Shown: positions 7,269-15,177, numbered from the stretch's first letter. The stretch: 64,000 bases of DNA from Methylohalobius crimeensis 10Ki (GCF_000421465.1 NZ_ATXB01000001.1:186001-250000); one strand, 5' to 3'. Notes: generated from the letters alone by a model not told the origin. Numbers and translations: made by a program.

Positions 7269-8501
7269 GTCTTAATCCCTTTTTCATCAGGTCAATTTCT
7301 CGAGAGCCAATAAAGCACGGAAGAAATACCTACGCGAACGTCTTAATCCCTTTTTCATCAGGTCAATTTCTCGAGCCAGAAAGGGGCGTTGGTTATCGTC
7401 GGCGGACGTGTCTTAATCCCTTTTTCATCAGGTCAATTTCTCGAGCTGACTGTTATTGTCAATTACCAGAGTAGGAGAAGTCTTAATCCCTTTTTCATCA
7501 GGTCAATTTCTCGAGCATGCCGACCTGTCCGGTGCCAATCTGACCTATGCGTCTTAATCCCTTTTTCATCAGGTCAATTTCTCGAGTGACAATGATGGTT
7601 AAGTATGCGCTGTTACATGGGGTCTTAATCCCTTTTTCATCAGGTCAATTTCTCGAGGAAACTTGGCCACAGTGAGTGGCGTGCAGAAATAGTCTTAATC
7701 CCTTTTTCATCAGGTCAATTTCTCGAGCTAGCAGATCTTTAACAATTGGGATAGCGTCGTCGTCTTAATCCCTTTTTCATCAGGTCAATTTCTCGAGGCT
7801 GGTAAAGCACCTCCATGCGTCCGGATTGGACGTCTTAATCCCTTTTTCATCAGGTCAATTTCTCGAGGCAGCGAGCTTAAGAAAGCGGTCGGCACGTTTA
7901 GGTCTTAATCCCTTTTTCATCAGGTCAATTTCTCGAGAGGAGAAAGAATCAACCGTGAGCGACCTGAACAAGGTCTTAATCCCTTTTTCATCAGGTCAAT
8001 TTCTCGAGGGATCTCGTGCGCCTAGATAAATCTCCAAACCAAGGTCTTAATCCCTTTTTCATCAGGTCAATTTCTCGAGGAGACAGCGGCCATTGGGCCG
8101 CTAGCAGATCTTTGTCTTAATCCCTTTTTCATCAGGTCAATTTCTCGAGAAAGAAGACGCCTTTGGGGCGTTTTTAGATTACGAGTCTTAATCCCTTTTT
8201 CATCAGGTCAATTTCTCGAGAAACATCTCTGCGGAAACAGTCCATTCAACTCTGTCTTAATCCCTTTTTCATCAGGTCAATTTCTCGAGTGTTGCACATA
8301 TCGATGACGGCTTTCGGCTCCAATGTCTTAATCCCTTTTTCATCAGGTCAATTTCTCGAGCGGCATAAACCAAGAGGAGAGAGAGATGAAGCAAGTCTTA
8401 ATCCCTTTTTCATCAGGTCAATTTCTCGAGAGGGGCGTTGGTTATCGTCGGCGGACGTGCGCCAAGTCTTAATCCCTTTTTCATCAGGTCAATTTCTCGA
8501 G
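7269..8501 (-). CRISPR. CRISPR array, 18 repeats and 17 spacers
   Basis: Eighteen apparently identical 36-base repeats begin at 7269, 7340, 7410, 7480, 7551, 7622, 7692, 7762, 7832, 7902, 7973, 8044, 8114, 8185, 8254, 8325, 8395 and 8466. Spacers are 33-35 bases. On the minus strand the repeat begins CTCGAGAAATTGACC and ends ATTAAGAC, an 8-base end like the 5' handle of type I/III crRNAs. That gives a minus-strand reading with the leader at the right, just after cas6. No repeat is visibly degenerate at either end. Spacer 2 (7376-7409) and spacer 17 (8431-8465) share 28 bases; spacer 7 (7728-7761) and spacer 12 (8080-8113) share 13 bases. Confidence 0.98.
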
Positions 8502-8610
8502 AGCACCCCCTAATTTTCTTTTTAAAGATCAACGCCTTACAAGGACCCTTGAAGAAATTTTTTGACGCCAAAAAGTTGACGCTCATCAATTGCCTCCATC
8601 GGCTTAAAAT
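8502..8610 (-). promoter_or_regulatory. probable CRISPR leader
   Basis: The 109 bases between the cas6 stop and the first repeat (in minus-strand order) are AT-rich, with runs such as AAAAAATTT and TTTAAAAAGAAAA. This fits a leader that carries the array promoter and integration signals. A short minus-strand frame, MEAIDERQLFGVKKFLQGSL, fits within it. It follows the cas6 stop closely, but I cannot tell whether it is translated. The opposite flank (7110-7268) is not AT-rich and looks like the distal end. Confidence 0.6.
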
Positions 8611-9603
8611 CTAGCATCCGATGTCTGTTTCTACAAGCGGGTTTCGGGAGTATTTGTGCTCGGACAGCGGTTCCACTTGGTATTTTCCCAACCCCATCAC
8701 CGTACCCTTGCCCACGTGTAACCATTGGCCGGCGCTTAGCCAGGGCCAGAATGGAGCCAGGGCTTGTCCCTCCAGAATCACTTGTCCGAGCAGTCCCCCC
8801 ATGTGCATTTCGGTTTTTTGGCGGTTGGAGTAGCGTTTCCAATCGAACCAGCGGAGTTCGGTGCGAAGCGGGGTGACGGATTTTGCTTGGTCGATTAATG
8901 TACGAAAATCGATTTCCAAGGGCGTATCGCCGTGAAAATAACAGAGGAGTGACAGGCGCCGAAGCAGGGCGGCGAGCAGGCCGCGGAAGCTGAAGTTTTC
9001 GACCCCCATGAGCCGATCCCGATAGCGGACTCGGAGCGGGGTATGGAAGGTCAGCACGCATTGTCCGTTGGGCGCGGGCGTTGGCGGCGGCGTTTGCGGG
9101 GACAGGGCGGTCAGGGGGTTGCCGCGGCGGTGGATTTCTTGCCATTCCGCGTTCGGTGTTGCTTGCTGTTCGACGCTTTCCAACTCGAAACGCCCCTTGC
9201 CGCCGCCGATGCCCAAGTCGCCGATCTTTTGCCAGGCATGAACGAGGTAGGGCAGACGGGCGTTGGCGTGGCCGATGAGGGTCAGATCCACGGAAAACGG
9301 TTCGCCCGCTTGATAACGCCCGCTGTTGGTGGCCTCGGGATGGATGATGAAGGGGTGGGGGGCGGCGGGGTATTTGCGCAGGATGTCGGCGTTCTCCGGC
9401 GGCGGGGTTTCGAAGATGTAGCTGTAGGCGCAGCTCCGCCACAACAGGCAGTCGCGGCAGTCGGGTTGACGGGTGACGCAGACCGACTTTTTCAGCGCGT
9501 GGCCGAAAGCGCCGCGCCAGGTGGAGCCGGCATAGCGGGGAAAGCTCAGTGGCGTCAGGGCGCGGCAGTGGAAACGGTAGTGGGCAAGAGGCAGCGGTAA
9601 CAT
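8611..9603 (-). CDS. cas6: CRISPR pre-crRNA processing endoribonuclease Cas6
   Basis: This 330-residue RAMP protein starts at an ATG at 9603 with an AGGAG site. Family marks include the N-terminal SFPRYAGSTWRGAFGHAL, a cysteine cluster typical of this Cas6 group (CVTRQPDCRDCLLWRSC), and the C-terminal glycine-rich GKGTVMGLGKYQV. Cas6 cleaves repeat RNA to give crRNAs with an 8-base 5' handle, and the ATTAAGAC end of the repeat fits this. The gene sits immediately upstream of the leader and array on the same strand. No cas10, csm/cmr, cas1 or cas2 gene is present within the window, so it must work with an effector encoded elsewhere, or the locus is incomplete. Confidence 0.9.
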   Translation of the reverse strand: MLPLPLAHYRFHCRALTPLSFPRYAGSTWRGAFGHALKKSVCVTRQPDCRDCLLWRSCAYSYIFETPPPENADILRKYPAAPHPFIIHPEATNSGRYQAGEPFSVDLTLIGHANARLPYLVHAWQKIGDLGIGGGKGRFELESVEQQATPNAEWQEIHRRGNPLTALSPQTPPPTPAPNGQCVLTFHTPLRVRYRDRLMGVENFSFRGLLAALLRRLSLLCYFHGDTPLEIDFRTLIDQAKSVTPLRTELRWFDWKRYSNRQKTEMHMGGLLGQVILEGQALAPFWPWLSAGQWLHVGKGTVMGLGKYQVEPLSEHKYSRNPLVETDIGC

Positions 9604-9735
9604 GCAATTCTCCTTTTGGATGCGGTCAGTCTACTTTTTTAATAGGTTAGTCGATCGCCGGGCAAGCTTGCCGCACTGGTCTCGGAGGAAGGATGCTAGG
9701 ATAGCCTTTCGGCGACCGATTGCGAGGATTGCACG

Positions 9736-10209
9736 ATGTTTTTGTTCAAGATCGTCTTTTTTGGGGCGCTCGGGTTGGTCCTGTTGGTGTCCCTGGGCGG
9801 CTGGGTGTTGGCTCGGACCGCCGCGCCCCCGTCGGGTCTGGGGGTGCGCGACGGCAAGCTGGCGCCGTGTCCGGACAGTCCCAATTGCGTTTCCAGCCAG
9901 GCCGATTCTTCCGATTCAGCGCATTATTTGCCGCCGATCGCATTTTCCGGCGATCCCGCTCGGGTCCGGGAACGTTTGCGTCAAGTATTGGAAAGTCGGC
10001 CGCGGGTGACCGTATTGCGCGACGAGTCCGACTATCTCTACGCCGAGTTCCGGTCCCGGTGGTTCGGTTTCGTCGACGATGTGGAATTCTGGATCGATCC
10101 GGAGGCGGGGCTGATGCATTTTCGTTCTGCTTCCCGGGTGGGCTACAGCGATCTGGGGGTGAATCGATCCCGGATGGAACGGATTCGCGATCTGTTGAAG
10201 CAGGATTGA
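9736..10209 (+). CDS. DUF1499 family protein, membrane-anchored
   Basis: The 157-residue product begins with a hydrophobic helix (FLFKIVFFGALGLVLLVSL) that acts as signal anchor. It then has the DUF1499 hallmark CPDSPNCVSSQA and a mixed alpha/beta domain with RSRWFGFVDDVEFWIDP and RSASRVGYSDLGVNRSRMER. The biochemical role of DUF1499 is not established. It is a single gene with its own upstream gap of 132 bases and converges on the copper-storage gene across a hairpin. Confidence 0.85.
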   Translation: MFLFKIVFFGALGLVLLVSLGGWVLARTAAPPSGLGVRDGKLAPCPDSPNCVSSQADSSDSAHYLPPIAFSGDPARVRERLRQVLESRPRVTVLRDESDYLYAEFRSRWFGFVDDVEFWIDPEAGLMHFRSASRVGYSDLGVNRSRMERIRDLLKQD

Positions 10210-10214
10210 GCGCC

Positions 10215-10236
10215 CGGCGGTCGTTGCCGACCGCCG
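10215..10236. terminator. hairpin between convergent genes
   Basis: CGGCGGTCG, loop TTGC, CGACCGCCG forms a perfect 9-bp stem directly after the DUF1499 stop and before the end of the convergent copper-storage gene. There is no long T-run, but the position suits a bidirectional terminator. Confidence 0.6.
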
Positions 10237-10250
10237 AGATTGGGGTTCGT

Positions 10251-10565
10251 TCAGGCGGCCATCTGCCGGCAGGCGTCGGCGCATTTCCGGCAGCTTTCGG
10301 CGCATTTGAGGCAATGGTCGTGGTGGGTGTGCTCGGCGCACTGCTCGGCGCACCATTCACAAACTTCGGCACATAAGCGGCAGTATTCCTTCTCCCATTT
10401 GCTTTCGCGCGCCATGGCTTGGGCGCACAAAAGACACAGTTCCAAACATTCGCGGCAGCAGACGGGACAGTCGTTATGGCTTTTGAGTCCGGACATTTTG
10501 TACAGGCAGACTTCGCAAGCGATGGCGCATTCGAGGCAGAGACGGATACATTCGTCGCGGTTCAT
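10251..10565 (-). CDS. four-helix-bundle copper-storage protein, Csp3-like (DUF326)
   Basis: The 104-residue protein contains 21 cysteines arranged in CxxC and CxxxC steps along helices (for example CIRLCLECAIACEVC and CRLCAEVCEWCAEQC), plus a histidine patch (HTHHDH). This is the signature of Csp proteins, whose helical bundle is lined with Cys that bind many Cu(I) ions. There is no signal peptide or Tat motif, so the cytosolic Csp3 type is expected, storing copper or buffering its toxicity. The family was first characterised in methanotrophs but is widespread in bacteria. A GAGG ribosome binding site precedes the ATG at 10565. Confidence 0.9.
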   Translation of the reverse strand: MNRDECIRLCLECAIACEVCLYKMSGLKSHNDCPVCCRECLELCLLCAQAMARESKWEKEYCRLCAEVCEWCAEQCAEHTHHDHCLKCAESCRKCADACRQMAA

Positions 10566-10763
10566 AATAACCTCCTCGTGATGGTCGTTTTGCGACGCTT
10601 GCAGTGTATACCCGTTCTCTGTATGGGGTAAACCGAATATCGTGGAATTGAATGTGAGATGGGAGGGTCCGAGAGAATGGGAACGGATTGAAATGGCTTG
10701 TATTGTTTGGTGGCAGCCCGCATTATTTGGTTCGAGGCAATGGGCTAAGAGTGTTTATTCTCC

Positions 10764-11558
10764 ATGTTTCGTCAGATTTTGAAAATGTTTACCGTGGTGG
10801 TGGGGGTCAGCCTGGTGTGTTCACTGATGGTCACCAGCGCCGCGGTGCTGCTCGCCGAGCGTCAAGCACACAATGCGCGCGTCAATCAGATCGATCATCT
10901 CATGGATGTGGCGGGTGTTTCCGGGATCGGTGAGGATGCCTTGGAACTCTATCGAAGCCATGTGGAAGCGATGCTGGTGGATTTGGATACCGGCCGTCCG
11001 GTGGATCCGGAGGCGGTGGGGATCACCGAATTGGTGTCCTACGACATCCCCATCATGGCGCACGATCCTCGCTACGGCGAGCCAATTCCGGCCGATCGGG
11101 ACATCGCCGGCATCAAGCGGCGGCCCCGCTACATGCCCGTCTATAAAGTCCGGCGGAAGCAGGGAGGCGACTGGCTGATCCTGCCCATTTACGGCCGTGG
11201 CCTGTGGTCCACCTTGTATGGGTACTTGGCGTTGGAGCAGGATTTGGTCACCGTCGCCGGCATTACCTTTTATCAGCACCAGGAAACGCCGGGCTTGGGC
11301 GGGCAGGTGGATAATCCCGCCTGGAAGGCTCAGTGGCGGGGTAAAGCGATTTATGACGAGCAGGGCCGATTGGCGATTCAAGTGATCAAAGGAACGGTGG
11401 ACGAGGGCGGCCCCCGGGCCGAGTATCGCGTGGACGGCCTGAGCGGGGCCACCTTGACCACCCGGGGGGTCAACGATTTGGTCCGCTACTGGCTCGGCCC
11501 GCACGGTTACCGGCCGTTCCTGGAATGGATGCGTTCGCGGATGAATACGGAGTCTTGA
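10764..11558 (+). CDS. nqrC: Na+-translocating NADH:quinone reductase subunit C
   Basis: The 264-residue protein has an N-terminal transmembrane helix (about residues 8-30) and an FMN-binding domain. The covalent flavin attachment motif SGATLT lies near residues 227-232. In the Nqr complex NqrC carries FMN on a periplasm-facing domain and passes electrons towards quinone. The stop is 5 bases before nqrF. Unusually, nqrA, nqrB, nqrD and nqrE are not next to it: the upstream neighbour is the divergently oriented copper-storage gene. The start at 10764 follows a CTCC rather than a clear ribosome binding site. Confidence 0.88.
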   Translation: MFRQILKMFTVVVGVSLVCSLMVTSAAVLLAERQAHNARVNQIDHLMDVAGVSGIGEDALELYRSHVEAMLVDLDTGRPVDPEAVGITELVSYDIPIMAHDPRYGEPIPADRDIAGIKRRPRYMPVYKVRRKQGGDWLILPIYGRGLWSTLYGYLALEQDLVTVAGITFYQHQETPGLGGQVDNPAWKAQWRGKAIYDEQGRLAIQVIKGTVDEGGPRAEYRVDGLSGATLTTRGVNDLVRYWLGPHGYRPFLEWMRSRMNTES

Positions 11559-11563
11559 GCTTT

Positions 11564-12856
11564 ATGGAAGCCAGCGAAGTGTTGACGACTCAGTTGCAGC
11601 AGTGGACGGATTTCCTGGCCGCGTTGTGGTCGGAGCACGGTTTCTTGATCGGCTTGGGGGTGGGGGTCTTCATCGCCATCGTGGTGGCATTGACCACGCT
11701 GATTTCCATCGCGCAGGCATTCCTGGTGCCCAAGGGAGAAGCCAAGATCCTCATCAACGACGACCGGGAACTGGAAGTGCCGATGGGCAATAAGCTGCTG
11801 CAGGCGCTGGCGGCGCAGGGGATTCAGTTGCCGTCGGCCTGCGGCGGCAAGGGGATGTGCGGCGAGTGTAGGGCGATCATCGAGGAGGGCGCCGGACCGC
11901 CGCTACCGACCGAACGGGACAACCTGGGGCGGGCGATGATTCGACAGGGCTATCGCTTGACCTGTCAGGTGAAGGTCAAGGACGACATCGAGATGGTGAT
12001 TCCGCCGGAGATTCTGGGGACCCATACCTGGAAGGCCACCGTCCGCAGCAATCGCAATCTGACGCCGCTGATCAAGGAGCCGGTGTTGGACTTGCCCGAG
12101 CCCGCCATGCGTTTCATGGCCGGGCAATACCTGTTGTTGGAGGTGCCGCCGCACCGTCTCGCTTTCCGGGATTTCGACATCGACGAGGCGTTTCACGAGG
12201 AATGGGACGGATTCGATTGGTGGCGCTACGAGTCCCGGCTGAAACAAGCCACCACCCGCTCCTATTCCATGGCCAACTATCCGGAGGAAGGCAATATCGC
12301 CATCCTCAACGTGCGCCTCGCCCTGCCGCCGAAGGACCCGCCGGGGATTTCGCCGGGCAAGGTGTCCTCCTATGTGTTTTCCCTCAAGCCGGAGCAGAAA
12401 ATCAAGGTTTCCGGCCCTTACGGGGATTTCAACGTGCGCGAAGGCGACGGCGAAATGATCTTCGTCGGCGGCGGGGCGGGGATGGCGCCGCTTAGATCGA
12501 TGATTCTGGATCAGCTCGAACGCGTGCAGACGCGGCGCGAAATCTCCTATTGGTACGGGGCGCGAGGATTGCGGGAGCTGTTCTACGCGGATCTGTTCGA
12601 GGAATTGGCCGAGCAGCACGACAATTTTTCTTGGCATGTGGCGCTCTCGGAGCCCCGTCCGGAGGACCATTGGGACGGCCCGACCGGGTTTATCCATCAG
12701 GTGTTGTTCGATCGCTATCTGAAGGATCACCCGGCCCCGGAGGATTGCGACTACTATCTCTGCGGTCCGCCCCCGATGCTCAAGGTGTTGTTGAAAATGC
12801 TCGATGAACTCGGAGTGGATGGGGAAAATATCTTTTTCGACGATTTCGGCGGTTAA
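11564..12856 (+). CDS. nqrF: Na+-translocating NADH:quinone reductase subunit F
   Basis: The start is placed at the ATG at 11564, with a GGAG site 11 bases upstream, rather than the longer frame that overlaps nqrC. The 430-residue protein has one N-terminal membrane helix (about residues 24-48) and a ferredoxin domain with [2Fe-2S] ligands (CGGKGMCGEC, later LTCQVK). FAD-binding (TRSYSMANYP) and NADH-binding (FVGGGAGMAPLRSM, YLCGPPPM) motifs follow. It is the NADH-oxidising entry point of Nqr. It forms a two-gene unit with nqrC and ends just before a hairpin. Confidence 0.92.
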   Translation: MEASEVLTTQLQQWTDFLAALWSEHGFLIGLGVGVFIAIVVALTTLISIAQAFLVPKGEAKILINDDRELEVPMGNKLLQALAAQGIQLPSACGGKGMCGECRAIIEEGAGPPLPTERDNLGRAMIRQGYRLTCQVKVKDDIEMVIPPEILGTHTWKATVRSNRNLTPLIKEPVLDLPEPAMRFMAGQYLLLEVPPHRLAFRDFDIDEAFHEEWDGFDWWRYESRLKQATTRSYSMANYPEEGNIAILNVRLALPPKDPPGISPGKVSSYVFSLKPEQKIKVSGPYGDFNVREGDGEMIFVGGGAGMAPLRSMILDQLERVQTRREISYWYGARGLRELFYADLFEELAEQHDNFSWHVALSEPRPEDHWDGPTGFIHQVLFDRYLKDHPAPEDCDYYLCGPPPMLKVLLKMLDELGVDGENIFFDDFGG

Positions 12857-12858
12857 TA

Positions 12859-12882
12859 GGGGCGGACCTGAGTGTCCGCCCC
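12859..12882. terminator. hairpin between nqrF and the convergent CDP-alcohol transferase gene
   Basis: GGGGCGGAC, loop CTGAGT, GTCCGCCCC makes a perfect 9-bp GC-rich stem directly after the nqrF stop. It lacks a strong T-run on either side but lies between two convergent genes, so a bidirectional terminator is likely. Confidence 0.6.
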
Positions 12883-12889
12883 GAGGCTC

Positions 12890-14071
12890 TCAGTTGCGAG
12901 GCGCGAACCAGCGAACGGCGGGATGGTCCGGGTTCTCCTCTTCGGGCTTTTGCAGCCACGATTCCAGAGATTCGCCCGTAAAGCGGGCCTGAATGCCCAT
13001 GGTCAGCCGGATCAGCAAAAACGCGGTGGATAGCAGGGTCCAGAGGATGACCGCTTCCAGCCCCAGATCCGGCCTTCCGGCGACAAATCCCAGGGAGAGC
13101 AGGATCAAGCACGGATTGCGGCGGGCGGTGATCAGGCGGGAGATGGAATCCACGGGTCGCCAGCTGAAAATCCCGAAACGGCCCAGGAAACGCTTGAACA
13201 AGCCTTCGACGGCGCGTCCTCCCACGTAGCCCGCCAGCAGGATATAAAAACCTCCCGGAACCGATGTTTTCAGCAAGGCCGGTTCGTAGAACGCCAGGCC
13301 CAACCCCCATGCCAGATACCAGAAGGGCGGATGGACGATATCCAGGATATGATCGAGATAATGGCCCAATTTGCTGGAATCCAAGGTCACTCGGGCTAGC
13401 TTGCCGTCCACGGTATCCAGGAAGGTCATGAGCCAGCCGGCGAGCAGTCCCCATCCCAATTGGCCGGCAAAAAACAGCCCGGTGGCCGCGATCACCAAAA
13501 CCCAACTGAAGGCGGTCACGTGGTTGGGACGGATGCCGAGTTTGACGCAGCCGCGCACGACTTGCTCCGCCGGACGCGGCCAGACCCATTTGGTGATCAA
13601 GTCGGTAACGCCCTTATAGGCTTCATTGAAAAGATGGTGTTCCAATGGGCGGACGTTTGCGGGGGTGATTTCGAGCGCGAAAGGCGGGCTGGCTTTTCGC
13701 AGTTTATTGTGGAAAGATGAAGCGGCCTGCGCCGGCGTGAGCGTTCGAATATCGGCAGGGAGTGGGGTTTCACCCGTCAGGATGGGTATTAACTCTGAGA
13801 CTTCGGCGCCGTTTGTCATGGCGGCAACGGGCCTGCCGTCAGCTTTCAGCACCGCCCGGCCGCTTTTTATCAATCCTTGGATGATCCTTTCGTCCAGCAA
13901 GTAGTCGGCACGGAGCAATAAAACCCGGTCGTTCCGCTCGATTCGTGATAGATCGGTGACGGCTTGCCAGTCTTCCTGCCGAGTCAGAATGCGTTCGAGC
14001 CGTTCCCGGGTGGTCAACCCCCAAATGGAAGCGACCTCCTCGCCAATCAAGTAAAAATAATGACTGCTCAT
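12890..14071 (-). CDS. CDP-alcohol phosphatidyltransferase family protein with degenerate nucleotidyltransferase-like N-domain
   Basis: The 393-residue protein has a soluble N-terminal region (about 1-140) and a membrane C-terminal domain. The latter carries the CDP-alcohol phosphotransferase motif DGKLARVTLDSSKLGHYLDH followed by ILD, with all expected Asp/Gly/Arg positions. The N-terminal part (DRVLLLRADYLLDERIIQGL, then LKADGRPVAAM) resembles the middle of a sugar-phosphate nucleotidyltransferase but lacks its N-terminal glycine-rich loop. This layout recalls the fused inositol-phosphate cytidylyltransferase/DIPP synthase, whose partner activity could come from the divergent nucleotidyltransferase gene. 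The substrate is unknown; a phospholipid headgroup or compatible-solute polyol phosphate is possible. Confidence 0.75.
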   Translation of the reverse strand: MSSHYFYLIGEEVASIWGLTTRERLERILTRQEDWQAVTDLSRIERNDRVLLLRADYLLDERIIQGLIKSGRAVLKADGRPVAAMTNGAEVSELIPILTGETPLPADIRTLTPAQAASSFHNKLRKASPPFALEITPANVRPLEHHLFNEAYKGVTDLITKWVWPRPAEQVVRGCVKLGIRPNHVTAFSWVLVIAATGLFFAGQLGWGLLAGWLMTFLDTVDGKLARVTLDSSKLGHYLDHILDIVHPPFWYLAWGLGLAFYEPALLKTSVPGGFYILLAGYVGGRAVEGLFKRFLGRFGIFSWRPVDSISRLITARRNPCLILLSLGFVAGRPDLGLEAVILWTLLSTAFLLIRLTMGIQARFTGESLESWLQKPEEENPDHPAVRWFAPRN

Positions 14072-14372
14072 GTGGGTGATTTATTTTGTTTTAGAGTTGG
14101 ATTTCAGTTATCAGATCAAAACAAAGCTTAAAAATTGCCGAGCCGCAACAAATATGTAATTTTTTGGCTGATTTTATTGCCGGTTTGCGCCCTTTTCGAG
14201 ATAATCTTAATCAATCCGTAAGAATTATTTGCTAGCGCGAAGCGGGTGTTTTAGGGCAAGCCGAGAGCAGGTGGGCCTTTCCCGGATCTTGGTATCCGGA
14301 TCGGCAAACGCCAGCTAAATTTTGGAAGCCATTCCGATTTTTTAAAAATACCTTTAAAAGGATAACGGTTAT
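14072..14372. promoter_or_regulatory. AT-rich divergent intergenic region
   Basis: The 301 bases between the two divergent genes hold no gene I can support. The region is much richer in A and T than its surroundings, and the TTTAAAAATACCTTTAAAAGG stretch just before the nucleotidyltransferase ATG includes its AAAAGG ribosome binding site. Promoters in both directions are expected, but I cannot assign -35/-10 boxes with confidence. Confidence 0.4.
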
Positions 14373-15146
14373 ATGAAAGCGATCATTCTGAGTGCTGGGC
14401 AGGGGAGTCGTTTGTTGCCCCTGACCGCCGATACTCCGAAATGCACCTTGCGCCTGCATGGAAAGTCTATCCTAGAGTGGCAGATCGATACATTGCAAGC
14501 GGGCGGTATCGAAGAAGTGGTAGTGGTCACCGGCTACCGGGCGGACAAAGTGGAGAAGCTGGTGTCTCGCCGCTATTCCCCGCAGCAGGTTCGTACGGTC
14601 TTCAACCCTTTTTACGATGTCGCCGACAACCTGGCCAGTTGTTGGATTGCGCGCGACGAGATGAAAGGGGAATTTATCTTGTTGAACGGCGACACCCTCT
14701 TCGAAACCGCTGTTATGCATCAGTTATTAGAGGCGCCGGCGGAACCGATCGTCCTGGCGAAGGACCACAAATCGCATTACGATACCGATGATATGAAGAT
14801 CGTTCAGGAAGAGGGTCGTTTGCGCGCCATCGGCAAGAAGCTTTCCTTGGAATCGGTTAACGGGGAATCCATCGGTATGATTCGTTTTCTACCGGCAGGT
14901 GCGCGTTTGTTTCGCGGCGCCATCGAGCAATGCATGTATTCCGCCGAGTCGTTGAACCGCTGGTACCTCTCCGTGATCGGCCAATTGGCTGCCGAGCATG
15001 GATGTGTCTGGACGCAATCGATTCACGGGCTCCAGTGGGCGGAAGTGGATTATCCCCTGGATTACAAACATGCGGGCGAATTGGTTCGAGAATGGTCGGA
15101 TCCCGCGCAAGCGAGTCAAAAAGAGTCCACCTTGTCCGCCGGTTAG
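14373..15146 (+). CDS. phosphocholine/inositol-phosphate cytidylyltransferase-like nucleotidyltransferase
   Basis: The 257-residue protein has the classic N-terminal loop of sugar-phosphate nucleotidyltransferases (MKAIILSAGQGSRLLPLT, then PKCTLRLHGKSILEWQ), a metal-binding LLNGDTLFE and a late WAEVDYPLDY motif. The VADNLASCW segment is typical of the LicC/inositol-phosphate cytidylyltransferase branch rather than glucose-1-phosphate enzymes. It probably makes a CDP- or NDP-activated alcohol or sugar phosphate that the divergent CDP-alcohol transferase uses. It starts at an ATG after AAAAGGATAACGGTT. Confidence 0.75.
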   Translation: MKAIILSAGQGSRLLPLTADTPKCTLRLHGKSILEWQIDTLQAGGIEEVVVVTGYRADKVEKLVSRRYSPQQVRTVFNPFYDVADNLASCWIARDEMKGEFILLNGDTLFETAVMHQLLEAPAEPIVLAKDHKSHYDTDDMKIVQEEGRLRAIGKKLSLESVNGESIGMIRFLPAGARLFRGAIEQCMYSAESLNRWYLSVIGQLAAEHGCVWTQSIHGLQWAEVDYPLDYKHAGELVREWSDPAQASQKESTLSAG

Positions 15147-15177
15147 TCTCCTTTCCTTCCAAATTTCCAGCCTGCCC

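Noticed and set aside
7269-8501. Self-targeting spacers matching this window
   Set aside because: By eye I saw no spacer repeated outside the array in the 64 kb; a proper search of the whole genome is needed to be sure.
7079-8513. Plus-strand open frames with repeated LIPFSSGQFLE or LNPFFIRSISR segments
   Set aside because: These are translations of the CRISPR repeat; the repetitive peptide follows the 36-base repeat and changes frame with spacer length.
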